This document shows positions 42,760 to 52,971 of a stretch of DNA of 64,000 nt, piece after piece. The position numbers and the translations under genes are program-made. This DNA comes from Marinicella rhabdoformis (GTDB lineage Bacteria > Pseudomonadota > Gammaproteobacteria > Xanthomonadales > Marinicellaceae). Under the pieces are notes generated by a model that was not told where the DNA came from, searched no databases, and worked only from the letters and a program-made list of their open reading frames with translations. The first letter of the stretch is position 1. Each line of letters starts with the position of its first letter. The stretch covers positions 1,089,914 through 1,153,913 of the forward strand of contig NZ_VTFS01000001.1 of NCBI RefSeq assembly GCF_009671245.1, written 5' to 3'.

Positions 42760-43941
42760 TCAATCCCAACTCAAAGCACCACCTGTCTGGTACTCAGTAA
42801 CCCGCGTTTCGAAGAAGTTTTTCTCTTTGCGCATGTTGGATTGTTCGTCTAGCCAGGGCAAAGTGCATTCGGCACCGGGGAAGGGTTCTTCGATGCCCAG
42901 TTGGCGGGCGCGTCTGTTGGCGATGTAGCGGAATTGTTCTGAGTGGTCGTCCGCTGAATAGCCGAGGATTGGGCGGCGCAGCAGGTATTTGGCGTAACCG
43001 ACTTCGGCGGCTTCTGATTCGTCCCACATTTCGCGGATTTTGGCTGGGTCTAATTTGACGTCGTTTTCTTCGATGATTTGTTTCACCACGCGGATGCCGA
43101 AGGAACAATGCATGACTTCGTCGCGCATGATGTATTGCAGCTGTTCGGCGGTGCCTTTCATCAGGCCACGTCTTTGCAAAGCGAAGATAGGGCTGAAGCC
43201 GTTGTAGAACCAACAACCTTCAAAGATCGCACCAAAGAACATGTAAGCCAAGACGAAGTTTTCTAACTCGTCTTTGTCATTCAGGTCGATGCCGGGTCGC
43301 ATGATGGAATCAAGTCGGCGGTTAGCGACTTGAATCTTTTGGTTGATTTCAGGCACAACACGATAACGGTTGTATATTTCGCCTTGGTCCAAACCAATGG
43401 TTTCAATACAATGCTGGTAAGTCCAAGTGTGCAAGGCTTCTTCATACACCTGACGCGCTTGGTATATTTGTAACTCTGGGGCCGACATTTTTTCCATCAC
43501 GGCCAAGCCGATGTTGCGCATCGCCAAGATGTCTGAGGTGGTCAAATAGGACAACACATTTTGGTAAACGTGCTTTTCGTCTTCTGTCAGCTTTTTGTTG
43601 TAGTCATGTACGTCTTGGGTCATGTTGATATCCAAAGGCGTCCAGTGGTTTTTGTTGGCATTCAAAAAGAATTTCCAAGCCCATGGGTACTTGAACGGTG
43701 CCAGTTGATTGACGTCCGTTAAACCATTCACCACACGCTTGTCTTCAGCGCGCACTGGTTCAACACCGCTCATGGCATTTTTAATAGTGTTTTCTGGTGT
43801 GACGTTGATTGCCTGCTCTTTTTTGGCTTCAACCGCTTGTTGTGTTTTTGCTTCCGTTGCTGGCTTTTCTGCCACTTTAGGTTCGGCCTTAGATTCTTGC
43901 GTCTCTTGTCCAGTGCCTAATGGATCATCCCAATTCATCAT
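42760..43941 (-). CDS. nrdB: Class Ia ribonucleotide reductase small subunit NrdB
   Basis: Cytosolic 393-residue diferric-tyrosyl radical subunit; with NrdA it makes deoxyribonucleotides. The iron ligands appear in their usual helices: EDEKHVYQNVL, EEALHTWTYQHCIE (Glu-x2-His, then the radical Tyr four residues on), FEGCWFYNGF and DEVMHCSFGIRVV. The presence of that tyrosine argues for a standard class Ia/NrdAB enzyme. An unusual N-terminal extension (residues 8-60) is rich in A, E, K and Q. A GGAGAG element precedes two ATG codons. nrdA lies 78 nt upstream on the same strand, so they are co-transcribed. Confidence 0.97.
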   Translation of the reverse strand: MMNWDDPLGTGQETQESKAEPKVAEKPATEAKTQQAVEAKKEQAINVTPENTIKNAMSGVEPVRAEDKRVVNGLTDVNQLAPFKYPWAWKFFLNANKNHWTPLDINMTQDVHDYNKKLTEDEKHVYQNVLSYLTTSDILAMRNIGLAVMEKMSAPELQIYQARQVYEEALHTWTYQHCIETIGLDQGEIYNRYRVVPEINQKIQVANRRLDSIMRPGIDLNDKDELENFVLAYMFFGAIFEGCWFYNGFSPIFALQRRGLMKGTAEQLQYIMRDEVMHCSFGIRVVKQIIEENDVKLDPAKIREMWDESEAAEVGYAKYLLRRPILGYSADDHSEQFRYIANRRARQLGIEEPFPGAECTLPWLDEQSNMRKEKNFFETRVTEYQTGGALSWD

Positions 43942-44019
43942 GGTTTACTCTCTCCTCAGATAAGTTTTAAGCCCCGCGTTCATCATTATCTATGTGACGC
44001 GAGGCTGTGTTATTTTATG

Positions 44020-46893
44020 TTATTGACAGGCTTCGCAGTCAGGGTCAAGAATTGAACAAGCCAAAGGTGCTTGTGAACCCGGCGTGTTATCTACTGGTGC
44101 GGCTGTTGAACTGGCATCGACACTTTTCTCAACGTGTGTGGCGCCAATTGAACGCAGGTAATAAGTGGTTTTCAAACCACGAACCCAAGCCAATTTATAC
44201 AGTGAATCCAGTTTTTTGCCAGAGGGTTCAACCATATATAAGTTCAATGATTGCCCTTGGTCAATCCATTTTTGGCGACGTGAAGCTGCTTCAACCAACC
44301 AGCGTGAATCCACTTCAAATGCGGTGGCATACTTTTCTTTCAAGTTGGCCGGAATGCGGTCAATCGGCTGTACGCTGCCATCGAAGTATTTCAGGTCATT
44401 GACCATCACATCATCCCACAAGTCCAAGGCTTTCAAGTCTTCAACCAAGTATGGGTTAATCACCGTAAATTCGCCCGACAGGTTCGATTTAACGAACAGA
44501 TTTTGGTAAACCGGTTCAACAGATTGTGACACACCAGAGATGTTTGAAATCGTTGCCGTAGGTGCAATCGCCATGGTGTTAGAGTTGCGCATGCCTTGGG
44601 TTTTAACCACTGCACGCAAAGCATCCCAATCCAGCGTGCTGCTTTGGTCTTGTTGGAAAAATTGACCACGCTCTTGCTTCATCATTTCGATGGAATCAAT
44701 TGGCAAGATGCCTTGTGACCACAAAGAACCTTCGTAAGATGGGTAGGTACCTCGTTCAGCCGCCAAATCACTTGATGCTTTGATGGCATAATATGAAACC
44801 GCTTCCATGGTGGTGTCAGCGAAACCAATCGCTTCGTCACTGGCATAACTTAAATCTTGTTTGTACAAAGCATCTTGAAAACCCATCAAGCCTAAGCCTA
44901 CTGGACGGTGACGCAAATTAGATTTTCTCGCTTGCGGTACGCTGTAGAAATTGTAATCAATCACGTTATCCAACATGCGCATTGCAGTGGTGATGGTTTT
45001 TTCTAATTTCTTGTGATCAATACCGTTCTCGTTCACATGGTGCGGTAAGTTAACCGAACCCAAGTTACATACTGCAATCTCATCATCCGATGTGTTCAAG
45101 GTGATTTCTGTACACAAGTTAGATGAATGCACCACGCCGACATGTTGTTGTGGCGAGCGCACATTACATGGGTCTTTGAATGTGATCCAAGGATGTCCTG
45201 TTTCAAATAACATGCCGAGCATTTTTCGCCATAAGGTGTTGGCATCGATCACTTTGAAGTTGATGATTTCACCTGCTTGGGCTTTTTGCTCATAATATTC
45301 GTATTTTTCTTTGAACGCCTTGCCATACAAGTCGTGCAACTCAGGCACTTCTTCAGGCGAGAACAGGGTCCAGGGTTTATCCGCTGCAACTCGTTCCATA
45401 AACAAATCAGGAATCCAATTCGCCGTGTTCATGTCATGGGTGCGGCGGCGATCATCACCTGTGTTTTTACGCAACTCTAAAAATTCTTCGATATCCACGT
45501 GCCAAGATTCAAGGTAGGCACACATGGCACCCTTTCTTTTACCGCCTTGGTTCACTGCTACAGCTGTGTCATTGGCAACCTTCAAAAACGGCACAACACC
45601 TTGAGATTCACCGTTGGTGCCTTTGATGTGTGCGCCCAAGCCACGAACACGTGACCAATCATTACCCAAACCACCGGCATATTTTGATAACAAGGCATCG
45701 TCTTTGATGGCACTGAAAATTCCGTCCAAATCATCTGGTACAGTGGTCAAGTAACAACTGGACAATTGAGGACGTAAAGTACCTGAGTTAAATAAGGTTG
45801 GTGTAGAACTCATGAAGTCAAATGAACTCAACAACTCATAAAATTCAATCGCACGGTCTTCTCGGTTGATTTCATTGATGGCCAAACCCATTGCCACACG
45901 CATATAGAATGCTTGTGGTAATTCGATGCGGGTTTTACCCATGTGGATAAAATAACGGTCGAATAAAGTTTGTAAACCCAAGTAAGTGAATTTTTTATCA
46001 CGTTCTGGTTTGATGGCTTTGCCTAGTTTTTCCAAGTTGTATAAGGTCAATTCACGGTCCAACAGTTTTAAATCTGCTGCGCGGTGAATGTATTGTGAAA
46101 AGTATTCAGGATAAATACTTTCCATGTCTTTTTGTGTCGCTTCTTTTTCTTGGTTGTAGATAAAGCTTAAGGCTTCACGTCTGATGCCATCCATCAACAA
46201 ACGCGCCGTCACAAATGAATAATTGGGGTCTTTTTCAATCAACACACGCGCCGACATCACAATCGAGGCATTCAAGTCATCTTCAGCCATGCCATCAAAG
46301 ATATTGCGCTTCACATCTTTCAAAACCAAATCTTTGGTCACACCTTTCAAACCACGTGTGGCTTCAGCTACCACTGTTTCAACACGAGAATAATCTAAGG
46401 CTTTGCGGTTACCGTTTTTATCAATCACATGCAGAACAGGTGCTTCAACCACTGTTTCTTGTTGTTTTTCTTCGCGGGCTTTAGCTCGAGCACGTTTTTC
46501 AGCTTGTTTGGCACGGTATAAAACATAATCTCTGGCGGCTTTGTGCTCACCTGCACGCATCATGGCCAATTCAACTTGGTCTTGAATGTCTTCAATATGC
46601 ACCGTACCACCGTCTTCCATATGACGGAACAAAGCTTGGTAAACTTGTGCGCCTAATTTCTCGACTGTTTCCCTGACTCGACGTGAAGCCGCGGCCTGAC
46701 CGCCCTCCACTGCCAAAAACGCTTTGGTCATCGCCACTTCAATTTTCGACTGATCGTAATCTGTGACCTTGCCGTTTCTGCGGATGACGCGGAATTTTGA
46801 GGCTGCTGCATTTTCTTCGACAACAGATTGTTCTTTTGATTCAGCAGCTTGGGTAAGCTTTGAATCAGATTCTTGGTGCTCTGTATGTTGCAT
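44020..46893 (-). CDS. nrdA: Class Ia ribonucleotide reductase large subunit NrdA with two ATP-cones
   Basis: Catalytic subunit of 957 residues. Two ATP-cone allosteric domains are visible at about residues 30-125 (FRVIRRNGKVTDYDQSKIEV) and 145-240 (HVIDKNGNRKALDYSRVETV). The barrel has the active-site cysteines (SSCYLTT, NLCTEITLNT with Asn/Cys/Glu, and VCNLGSVNL) and the C-terminal redox pair in DPDCEACQ. Two cones resemble the Pseudomonas aeruginosa type (963 residues) more than the E. coli enzyme with one. An in-frame TTG-type extension to 46974 exists; the ATG at 46893 gives the expected length. A convincing NrdR box was not found upstream. Confidence 0.97.
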   Translation of the reverse strand: MQHTEHQESDSKLTQAAESKEQSVVEENAAASKFRVIRRNGKVTDYDQSKIEVAMTKAFLAVEGGQAAASRRVRETVEKLGAQVYQALFRHMEDGGTVHIEDIQDQVELAMMRAGEHKAARDYVLYRAKQAEKRARAKAREEKQQETVVEAPVLHVIDKNGNRKALDYSRVETVVAEATRGLKGVTKDLVLKDVKRNIFDGMAEDDLNASIVMSARVLIEKDPNYSFVTARLLMDGIRREALSFIYNQEKEATQKDMESIYPEYFSQYIHRAADLKLLDRELTLYNLEKLGKAIKPERDKKFTYLGLQTLFDRYFIHMGKTRIELPQAFYMRVAMGLAINEINREDRAIEFYELLSSFDFMSSTPTLFNSGTLRPQLSSCYLTTVPDDLDGIFSAIKDDALLSKYAGGLGNDWSRVRGLGAHIKGTNGESQGVVPFLKVANDTAVAVNQGGKRKGAMCAYLESWHVDIEEFLELRKNTGDDRRRTHDMNTANWIPDLFMERVAADKPWTLFSPEEVPELHDLYGKAFKEKYEYYEQKAQAGEIINFKVIDANTLWRKMLGMLFETGHPWITFKDPCNVRSPQQHVGVVHSSNLCTEITLNTSDDEIAVCNLGSVNLPHHVNENGIDHKKLEKTITTAMRMLDNVIDYNFYSVPQARKSNLRHRPVGLGLMGFQDALYKQDLSYASDEAIGFADTTMEAVSYYAIKASSDLAAERGTYPSYEGSLWSQGILPIDSIEMMKQERGQFFQQDQSSTLDWDALRAVVKTQGMRNSNTMAIAPTATISNISGVSQSVEPVYQNLFVKSNLSGEFTVINPYLVEDLKALDLWDDVMVNDLKYFDGSVQPIDRIPANLKEKYATAFEVDSRWLVEAASRRQKWIDQGQSLNLYMVEPSGKKLDSLYKLAWVRGLKTTYYLRSIGATHVEKSVDASSTAAPVDNTPGSQAPLACSILDPDCEACQ

Positions 46894-47100
46894 AATGATT
46901 TGTTTGGTTGGTGATTGACGGCGGCCAAATGTGAATTTTTCGAAGCGATATTTGGCCTGACTCCCCCGCTTCAAGCAGTCATATTAAAACATGAATAATT
47001 GCGCTGGCAAGGACAATATTTACTAAAAATATAACATCAATGACTTAGCAAATTTACCTCAATTGTCTAACAACTTTGCCAGTTAAGTGGCGCCCCTTTT

Positions 47101-48450
47101 CTAAAAGTTAATTATTTTAGTTTTGTACCAATATCGACTTAAATTAAGTACGGCCGCAGAAGTTAATCCCACTATCAAACCCATCCACAAGCCCTTGACT
47201 CCATAACCTGCTTCAAAACATAAATACCACGATGCCACCAAGCCCAAAGCCCAAAAAGAAAAGACGTTACTGAGCATGATAAAATTCATGTCCTTGATAC
47301 CACGCAAAGCACCAGCGGCGGCCACTTGTATGCCATCTGACAATTGAAAAATAGCCGCATAAAGCAACAACCCCAATGTCACTTCAGTCACCAAAGGGTC
47401 TGCTGTGTACATGGCAACCACCCAACTACCAGCAAAAATGATCACAGCAACAGATACCATCTGAGTAATCAAAACCAGTGCCACACCATACAGGCCTGCA
47501 TTCCTGATGTCTGTTGGGTTTTTTCTGCCCACCGCATTGCCCACACGAATGGTGATGCCCATGGAAAGGCCCAACGGCACCATGAACAACAGTGAGGAAA
47601 AGTTCAAAGCGATTTGATGTGCAGCGACAGTCGCGGTACTCAACGACGAAGCCAATAATGTCACAACAGAAAACAACCCCACTTCCGCAAACATCGAAAC
47701 GCCAATGGGAAAGCCTAATTTAAAGAAACGCCATATTTCTTTCCAGTCAGGGCGATCTAACTTGCCAAAAACATGCAAATTACGTATTACCCTGTGGTGT
47801 TTAATCACAAAAGCGTAGGCCACCATTTGAATCACCAACACCAAAGCCGATGCATAGCCACAACCCGCCGCACCCATGGCAGGCACACCAAATTTGCCAT
47901 ACATAAAAATCCAATTGAGTGGAATGTTACTCATTAATCCCAAAAAACTCACCATCATGGTCGGCTTGGTGATGGACATGCCATCAGCCAAATACCTGAA
48001 AGCAACAAAGAACGACAAAGGCAACACACCCCAACTGATGCCATTGATATAACCTATGGCGTGTGGAATCACATCTGGCTGTGTTTTAAACAATTCAAAA
48101 ACAGGGTGCATTTGACGCAGCAACAGCGTGAACAATAAGCCCAGAATCAAACACAACCACAGTGCTTGTCGAATGAAAGGTCCCACTTTATGGTGGTTTT
48201 TGGCGCCGTCCATTTCAGAGACCACCGGCGGCACGGCCATCAGCAGCCCAAAAATAAACAATATTGCTGTTGCCCATACTGAACTGCCGACAGCCACAGC
48301 AGCTAATGTTGTGGGTCCTAAATTACCCGCCATCACGGTATCCACAACACTCATGGCCACCACAGTGACTTGACTGATGATTAATGGCATCGACAATTTG
48401 ATGGTTTGACTCAAATGTCTTTTTATTGGCAAAGGTTTCTTATCACTCAC
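47101..48450 (-). CDS. MATE-family multidrug efflux transporter
   Basis: Inner-membrane protein of 449 residues with twelve predicted TM helices in two MatE repeats. Seen: SMPLIISQVTVVAMSVVDTVMAG in TM1, the NIPLNWIFMYGKFGVPAMGAAGCGYA loop typical of NorM-type proteins, and SMGITIRVGNAVGR in the second half. It exports cationic drugs or metabolites in exchange for Na+ or H+. It is the gene upstream of nrdA on the same strand, but a gap of 207 nt to the chosen nrdA start suggests separate transcription. It diverges from the epimerase-like gene at 48488, whose start is only 38 nt away, so promoters must overlap. Confidence 0.93.
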   Translation of the reverse strand: MSDKKPLPIKRHLSQTIKLSMPLIISQVTVVAMSVVDTVMAGNLGPTTLAAVAVGSSVWATAILFIFGLLMAVPPVVSEMDGAKNHHKVGPFIRQALWLCLILGLLFTLLLRQMHPVFELFKTQPDVIPHAIGYINGISWGVLPLSFFVAFRYLADGMSITKPTMMVSFLGLMSNIPLNWIFMYGKFGVPAMGAAGCGYASALVLVIQMVAYAFVIKHHRVIRNLHVFGKLDRPDWKEIWRFFKLGFPIGVSMFAEVGLFSVVTLLASSLSTATVAAHQIALNFSSLLFMVPLGLSMGITIRVGNAVGRKNPTDIRNAGLYGVALVLITQMVSVAVIIFAGSWVVAMYTADPLVTEVTLGLLLYAAIFQLSDGIQVAAAGALRGIKDMNFIMLSNVFSFWALGLVASWYLCFEAGYGVKGLWMGLIVGLTSAAVLNLSRYWYKTKIINF

Positions 48451-48487
48451 GGCTTAGGTTAAACTGTTGATTTTGTATGAAAACACC

Positions 48488-49468
48488 ATGAAAACTGCTT
48501 TTGTCACTGGCGCCACTGGTTTTTTAGGCGGCCATTTATGCCACCTTTTGGTTACACAAGGTTGGCAAATCACCGCTTTGTGTCGAAGCATACCAAAAAA
48601 CCCCATTGCAGGGGTGAACTATGTCACTGGTAATTTACTTGATGCCAGTTCAATTTCTGATGCATTAGAAAACAAAACCGACGTGTTATTTCATGTTGCT
48701 GCTGACACCAATACTTGGCACAAAAACAACAGCCAACAAACCAGTACCAACATCCAAGGCACCAAAAACATCATTGAAGCTGCCGTTGCTAAACAAGTCG
48801 GCACTTTGTTATACGTTTCCTCGATAGTGACCTTTGGTGTAGATCACCACGGGTTGGTCAATACAGAAGAAAGCAACACACAGACTGGTATCGATTCATG
48901 GGTTAATTACGTTAAAACCAAAAGTCAGGCTGAACTGCTGGTAAAAAGTGCACCTTCACAATTACGCACCGTCATCACCAACCCCACACACATCATTGGT
49001 CCAGCTGATCAACAAAACTGGATACGCTTATTCAAAATGATCATCAACGATGCTTTGCCCACCATTCCACAAGGTGCAGGATCCTTTGCCGATGTGCGTG
49101 ATGTGGCCAATGGTTTGATTTTGGCAGCAGAAAAAGGGAAACACAACGAGAACTACATTTTAGGTGGCAACAACTTGAACTTCCCTGATTTTATTCAACA
49201 TGTTTGCCACGTTTTTGGCTGTAAAATCACGGCCAAAGTGCTGCCACATGGATTGGTCAAAATGGTGGCATACCTCAAATCCAGGTTCGCCCCGGCTGGT
49301 GGTAAAGCACCTGACATCACACCCGAATCCTTGCAAGTAATTTCACACGAATATGCCGTTTCCAGTAACAAAGCCAAAACCGAACTGGGTTATACCATCA
49401 AGCCATTAGAACAATCACTGGAAGACATCAAAGCCGACTTGATTGAAAGAAAAATTCTCACGCCATGA
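48488..49468 (+). CDS. NAD(P)-dependent epimerase/dehydratase (extended SDR) family protein
   Basis: Protein of 326 residues of the extended short-chain dehydrogenase group. The Rossmann glycine motif GATGFLGGHL is at residues 8-17; DVLFHVAADTNTW and YVSSIVTFG follow, and YVKTKSQAE carries the catalytic Tyr-x3-Lys. The C-terminal domain (KAPDITPESLQVISHEYAV) resembles 3-beta-hydroxysteroid dehydrogenase/dihydroflavonol-4-reductase-like proteins. The substrate is unknown. The ATG at 48488 starts directly at the dinucleotide fold. Its stop overlaps the yjjG start (ATGA), so both are made from one mRNA. Confidence 0.88.
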   Translation: MKTAFVTGATGFLGGHLCHLLVTQGWQITALCRSIPKNPIAGVNYVTGNLLDASSISDALENKTDVLFHVAADTNTWHKNNSQQTSTNIQGTKNIIEAAVAKQVGTLLYVSSIVTFGVDHHGLVNTEESNTQTGIDSWVNYVKTKSQAELLVKSAPSQLRTVITNPTHIIGPADQQNWIRLFKMIINDALPTIPQGAGSFADVRDVANGLILAAEKGKHNENYILGGNNLNFPDFIQHVCHVFGCKITAKVLPHGLVKMVAYLKSRFAPAGGKAPDITPESLQVISHEYAVSSNKAKTELGYTIKPLEQSLEDIKADLIERKILTP

Positions 49469-50178
49469 ACCACAATAAGCCTTACAAAAAACTCATCTTC
49501 GATGCCGACAACACCCTGTTCGACTTCAATCGTGCCGAAGCCACTGCATTGGTTAACACATTAAATCATTTTGAGTTACCTTGCCCTGAAGGCATGGTTT
49601 CACACTATCGGCAGATGAATGTGGCATTGTGGGCACAATTGGACAACAAAGAAATCGACATCAAAACACTAAAACACAAACGCACAGCTGCCATCTTTGA
49701 TCACATTGGTGCCGCTGTTGATGAAGCGGCTTTTGCTCACCAGTATTTAGATCAATTATCAAGCTGTGACTTCTTGTTACCTGGTGTCAGTGAAACTTTA
49801 GACCAACTTTCTGAACATTGCGACATGATGATCATCACCAATGGTTTGTCTCAAGTGCAACAACCCCGATTAAAGGCCTCCTCAATCAAAGACCATTTCA
49901 AACATTGGGTGATTTCTGAAGAATTTGGACACGCCAAACCGCAAAAAGAAATTTTTCACCACAGCTGTGAATTGATGGGGTGGACACCCAATAAAGACAT
50001 TTTGATGGTGGGTGATAATTACCGCTGCGATGTACAAGGTGCCAAAGCCAGTGGTTTATCGGCTTGTTGGTTTAATCTATTTAAGCTGAATTTAGGCCAA
50101 AAAAAAACGGATTTCACAGACCATGACCATGAAATCCGTCAATTTTCTGAACTACTCGATTTAACTGTGTTCAGCTAA
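49465..50178 (+). CDS. yjjG: YjjG-type pyrimidine 5'-nucleotidase (HAD family)
   Basis: Cytosolic HAD phosphatase of 237 residues. Motif I is DADNTLFDFNRAE, with an Asn in place of the more common Glu/Gly before TLF. Motif II is IITNGLSQVQQPRL, motif III the Lys in EFGHAKPQKEIF, and motif IV VGDNYRCDVQGAKASG. The overall sequence parallels E. coli YjjG (similar length, MNVALWAQLDN near its PLW). YjjG removes phosphate from non-canonical pyrimidine nucleotides such as those damaged or halogenated, protecting DNA. It overlaps the preceding gene by 4 nt, and its last 18 nt overlap the convergent gene at 50161. Confidence 0.88.
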   Translation: MNHNKPYKKLIFDADNTLFDFNRAEATALVNTLNHFELPCPEGMVSHYRQMNVALWAQLDNKEIDIKTLKHKRTAAIFDHIGAAVDEAAFAHQYLDQLSSCDFLLPGVSETLDQLSEHCDMMIITNGLSQVQQPRLKASSIKDHFKHWVISEEFGHAKPQKEIFHHSCELMGWTPNKDILMVGDNYRCDVQGAKASGLSACWFNLFKLNLGQKKTDFTDHDHEIRQFSELLDLTVFS

Positions 50179-50700
50179 TGCTTTATTGAACTCTTCTTGT
50201 GCGTGTTGGAACTGCTCGTAAGCGCGACCCACATACAATAAAACTTCATCCACATAACCATCTGTTGATGCCGACCACACACGGTTGATGTAGCGTTCAC
50301 CAGCAGCAAAACTCGACATGATGTCAGCAAAATGCTGAATACCAAATAAATGTTTCATGCTGTCTCTGGCATCGGCGAAGCTGAGTAAATCATCTCTGAA
50401 CAGTTTATCGATTTCAAAACGCATGTCATAGGTAGGAATGTTTTCCTTTTTGCCATTCAGTGTTTCTAAATTTTTCAAAATGCGGTTCATCGACAAAATT
50501 AAAACCTGTTTGTTGTTTTGTAACAAGTCGCCGTGTTTGGCTTCTTTATTGGCCGTGCTTTTATAAATGAAAGCACCAATAAAACCCAAAACCACAACGG
50601 GAATAAAATAAGCCCATTGCACGGTTTTTTCATCCAGTGAAGTCAAATAAGCACCAGCGACAAAAGCCAGGGCAACAAATATAAATGATAAATTTTTCAT
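50161..50700 (-). CDS. Hypothetical two-TM protein downstream of the OPT transporter
   Basis: Protein of 179 residues. Two hydrophobic helices at residues 4-21 and 29-46 (LSFIFVALAFVAGAYL, WAYFIPVVVLGFIGAFIY) anchor it. The remaining cytosolic or periplasmic part is alpha-helical and polar (NNKQVLILSMNRILKNLETL, HFADIMSSFAAGERYINRVWS), possibly a helical bundle. I do not recognise the family. The gene lies 11 nt after the OPT transporter gene, so an accessory role for that carrier is possible. The start has GGAG just before ATG. Its 3' end overlaps yjjG by 18 nt. Confidence 0.75.
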   Translation of the reverse strand: MKNLSFIFVALAFVAGAYLTSLDEKTVQWAYFIPVVVLGFIGAFIYKSTANKEAKHGDLLQNNKQVLILSMNRILKNLETLNGKKENIPTYDMRFEIDKLFRDDLLSFADARDSMKHLFGIQHFADIMSSFAAGERYINRVWSASTDGYVDEVLLYVGRAYEQFQHAQEEFNKALAEHS

Positions 50701-50711
50701 GATATGCTCCT

Positions 50712-52448
50712 TTAACCTGCCTTCATAATGACATAAACGGCGTTACCTACACCAACCAAAGCTTCTCCGACAATCAAGCCAGCGGCTATCGGTATGCCCT
50801 TGCTTTCTGACCACGATTTGCCTTTGGTGCGATCAACCACTTCACGAATCAAAGTACCCACGGCATAAGTCAAAACAATATTAAATGGCAGATAAAAACC
50901 CAAGCCAACAGTGATTCCCAAGCCCGCTTGAAGCATCGAAAGCAAACCACCCAACAATGCACCAGCAACATATTTTTCTGTCGGTACATCACCACCGGTG
51001 ATGCCTTCAACCATGGAAGCCAAAGCTTGCCCTTGAGGTGCTGGGAACTCATCAGATCCCAACCCAAAGGCCTTGTCCAAAGTGAATATCAAAACAATGA
51101 TCACAATCGGGCCTAACCAAGCACCAATGAATTGTCCCATTTGTTGTTGTCTGGGCGTAGCACCTACCAGGTAACCGGTTTTCAAATCCAGCATCAAATC
51201 TGTGGCCTGACTCATCGCAACACAAGTTGCCGCGCCTACAGTAACCGCCGCAACAATGGCAGGACCTGTATTCATGCCACCAAAAGTTTGCGTCACCATA
51301 ATCAACAGGGTCACCGCAATCAAAGTCATACCCGACAAAGGCGACCAATTGGTTCGACCAATGGCTTCAGACAAAATGATGCCTGCCATCCAAATCCAAA
51401 GTGTACCCAATACGGCCATCATCAAGCCACGAACGATGCCCACTTCTTCAGCTGAAGTCACCGCCATCACACAAAGCAATACAGCCGCACCAACAACTGC
51501 CATGTACAACAACTTGATGGGCATTTCATCTTTACTCATGGCACTTTCCGCTTTGGCCGAAGAATGCATGGATTTCACTGCTGATTTAATCAAAGGTAAA
51601 GCGAACATCACACCGACAATCGCACCACCGATTAACATGCCAATACCTGTGGGCCTGAATAACATCAAACGCAATTGATTAGGGTCTGTGATTTGTTCAC
51701 CGGCTTCATTGACAGGGAATGAATTGGTCAAATCCAACAAAGGTGCCAAGCCCCAGTAACATACAAAACCACCAATGATAAAGGCCAGACCACCGCGACC
51801 AGCAATAAAGGCCACACCCACGGTCATCAAGGACAGATACCAGGTACCATTCAAATAATTAGGCAAGCCCAATTGATCAAATAAGTGCCAGTTTTCCACG
51901 CCTGTGTACAATGTAATCACATGCACCAAGCCTGAAACCAACATCGCTATCATCAAGAATAACGCCTTACTGATACCGGCACCGGGTGATTTAAGAATCG
52001 AAGCAACCGCCACACCACCAGGGTAAGTCAATCGCTCGTAATCAATCATTTGCTTGCGCAGTGGAATAATAAAAGCGATACCCAAAAAGGCACCAGCAAT
52101 GGCACCAAAGGTTAAAACATAAGGATTAAATGACGTGCCATAACCCAAAATAAAGATGGCAGGCACAGAAAACATCATGCCAGATGAAGCGCCATTAACT
52201 GCTGAGGCCACCGTTTGCGTGACGTTGTTCTCTACAATTGAACGTCTGCGCAATAAGCCACGCAGAATACCAAAGCCTAAAATGGCCGCCAATTCAGAAC
52301 CCTCAATTGAAAAGCCCAGTTTTAAAGATGCATAACCAATCGAAACTGCCAGCACAATACCCAGGAAATAACCCACAATCACGGCATGTGGTGTTAATTC
52401 TGGATAGGCACCACGGGTGATTGGACCAGCTGCGTGCTGTTCACTCAT
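50712..52448 (-). CDS. OPT-family oligopeptide transporter
   Basis: Inner-membrane carrier of 578 residues with about 14-15 predicted TM helices. It begins with LTPHAVIVGYFLGIVLAVSIGY, typical of OPT proteins, and has the conserved YPGGVAVASILKSPGAG region, MSQATDLMLDLKTGYLVGATPRQQQ and GEALVGVGNAVYVI near the end. Members take up small peptides or metal-phytosiderophore-like ligands coupled to protons; the ligand is unknown here. The start MSEQHAAGPITRG at 52448 has a GAGGATA element. The 179-residue two-TM gene follows closely. Confidence 0.9.
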   Translation of the reverse strand: MSEQHAAGPITRGAYPELTPHAVIVGYFLGIVLAVSIGYASLKLGFSIEGSELAAILGFGILRGLLRRRSIVENNVTQTVASAVNGASSGMMFSVPAIFILGYGTSFNPYVLTFGAIAGAFLGIAFIIPLRKQMIDYERLTYPGGVAVASILKSPGAGISKALFLMIAMLVSGLVHVITLYTGVENWHLFDQLGLPNYLNGTWYLSLMTVGVAFIAGRGGLAFIIGGFVCYWGLAPLLDLTNSFPVNEAGEQITDPNQLRLMLFRPTGIGMLIGGAIVGVMFALPLIKSAVKSMHSSAKAESAMSKDEMPIKLLYMAVVGAAVLLCVMAVTSAEEVGIVRGLMMAVLGTLWIWMAGIILSEAIGRTNWSPLSGMTLIAVTLLIMVTQTFGGMNTGPAIVAAVTVGAATCVAMSQATDLMLDLKTGYLVGATPRQQQMGQFIGAWLGPIVIIVLIFTLDKAFGLGSDEFPAPQGQALASMVEGITGGDVPTEKYVAGALLGGLLSMLQAGLGITVGLGFYLPFNIVLTYAVGTLIREVVDRTKGKSWSESKGIPIAAGLIVGEALVGVGNAVYVIMKAG

Positions 52449-52586
52449 GTTTTATCCTCTTTTTATTAATGTTTTAGATATTTATGCCAAGACGGCGGGG
52501 AAAGCAAGACAAGAATCTCTGTTCTTTGTGCTCACTGTCAAACCGACCTTAACCGCCAAAAGTATAGCACAGAATCTATCAATGGC

Positions 52587-52877
52587 TTATCGCCTTGGAA
52601 AGGCCAAATACATTAATTTAGGTTCTAAAACAATTTCACAGAATACTTGGTCCACATCAAGCTGAGCACCACAAACGCACCGCATGCGGGGTGTCACTTC
52701 AACCCATTGAATAGGCTTATGGTATATGCGCTCGCACTCCACACATTGCATAGCAATCTGATCTGAAAATTTTTCTTTCACCACCTTCTCACTAAAAGAA
52801 GCCAACAAAAGTGTGGTTAAAGCCAAAGTCGGCATCAACCACGCCCCAGCTCCGGCCCAAGGATGGGCGACTGTCAT
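52587..52877 (-). CDS. Small membrane-anchored zinc-ribbon-like protein
   Basis: Protein of up to 96 residues: a hydrophobic N-terminus (LMPTLALTTLLLASFSE) that could be a membrane anchor, followed by a domain with AMQCVECERIYHKP and MRCVCGAQLDVDQVFC. The C-x2-C and C-x-C pairs look like a zinc ribbon, and a fifth cysteine follows. I do not recognise a family. The ATG at 52877 has no good ribosome binding site; an internal ATG (52835) or the GTG near 52796 would also serve. It shares clear similarity, at DNA level too, with the gene at 52972-53160. Confidence 0.6.
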   Translation of the reverse strand: MTVAHPWAGAGAWLMPTLALTTLLLASFSEKVVKEKFSDQIAMQCVECERIYHKPIQWVEVTPRMRCVCGAQLDVDQVFCEIVLEPKLMYLAFPRR

Positions 52878-52971
52878 TCGATATTAAGCCAAAAGTTTTT
52901 ATTCGCAAAATGATTTTTGAAATTTTGAACTGTGTTTTAGTGGTTCAACTCAAATCATTAGATTCAGCAGC

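Noticed and set aside
46894-47100. NrdR boxes upstream of nrdA
   Set aside because: AT-rich tracts such as ACAATATTTACT occur, but no pair of the 16-nt NrdR consensus could be seen.
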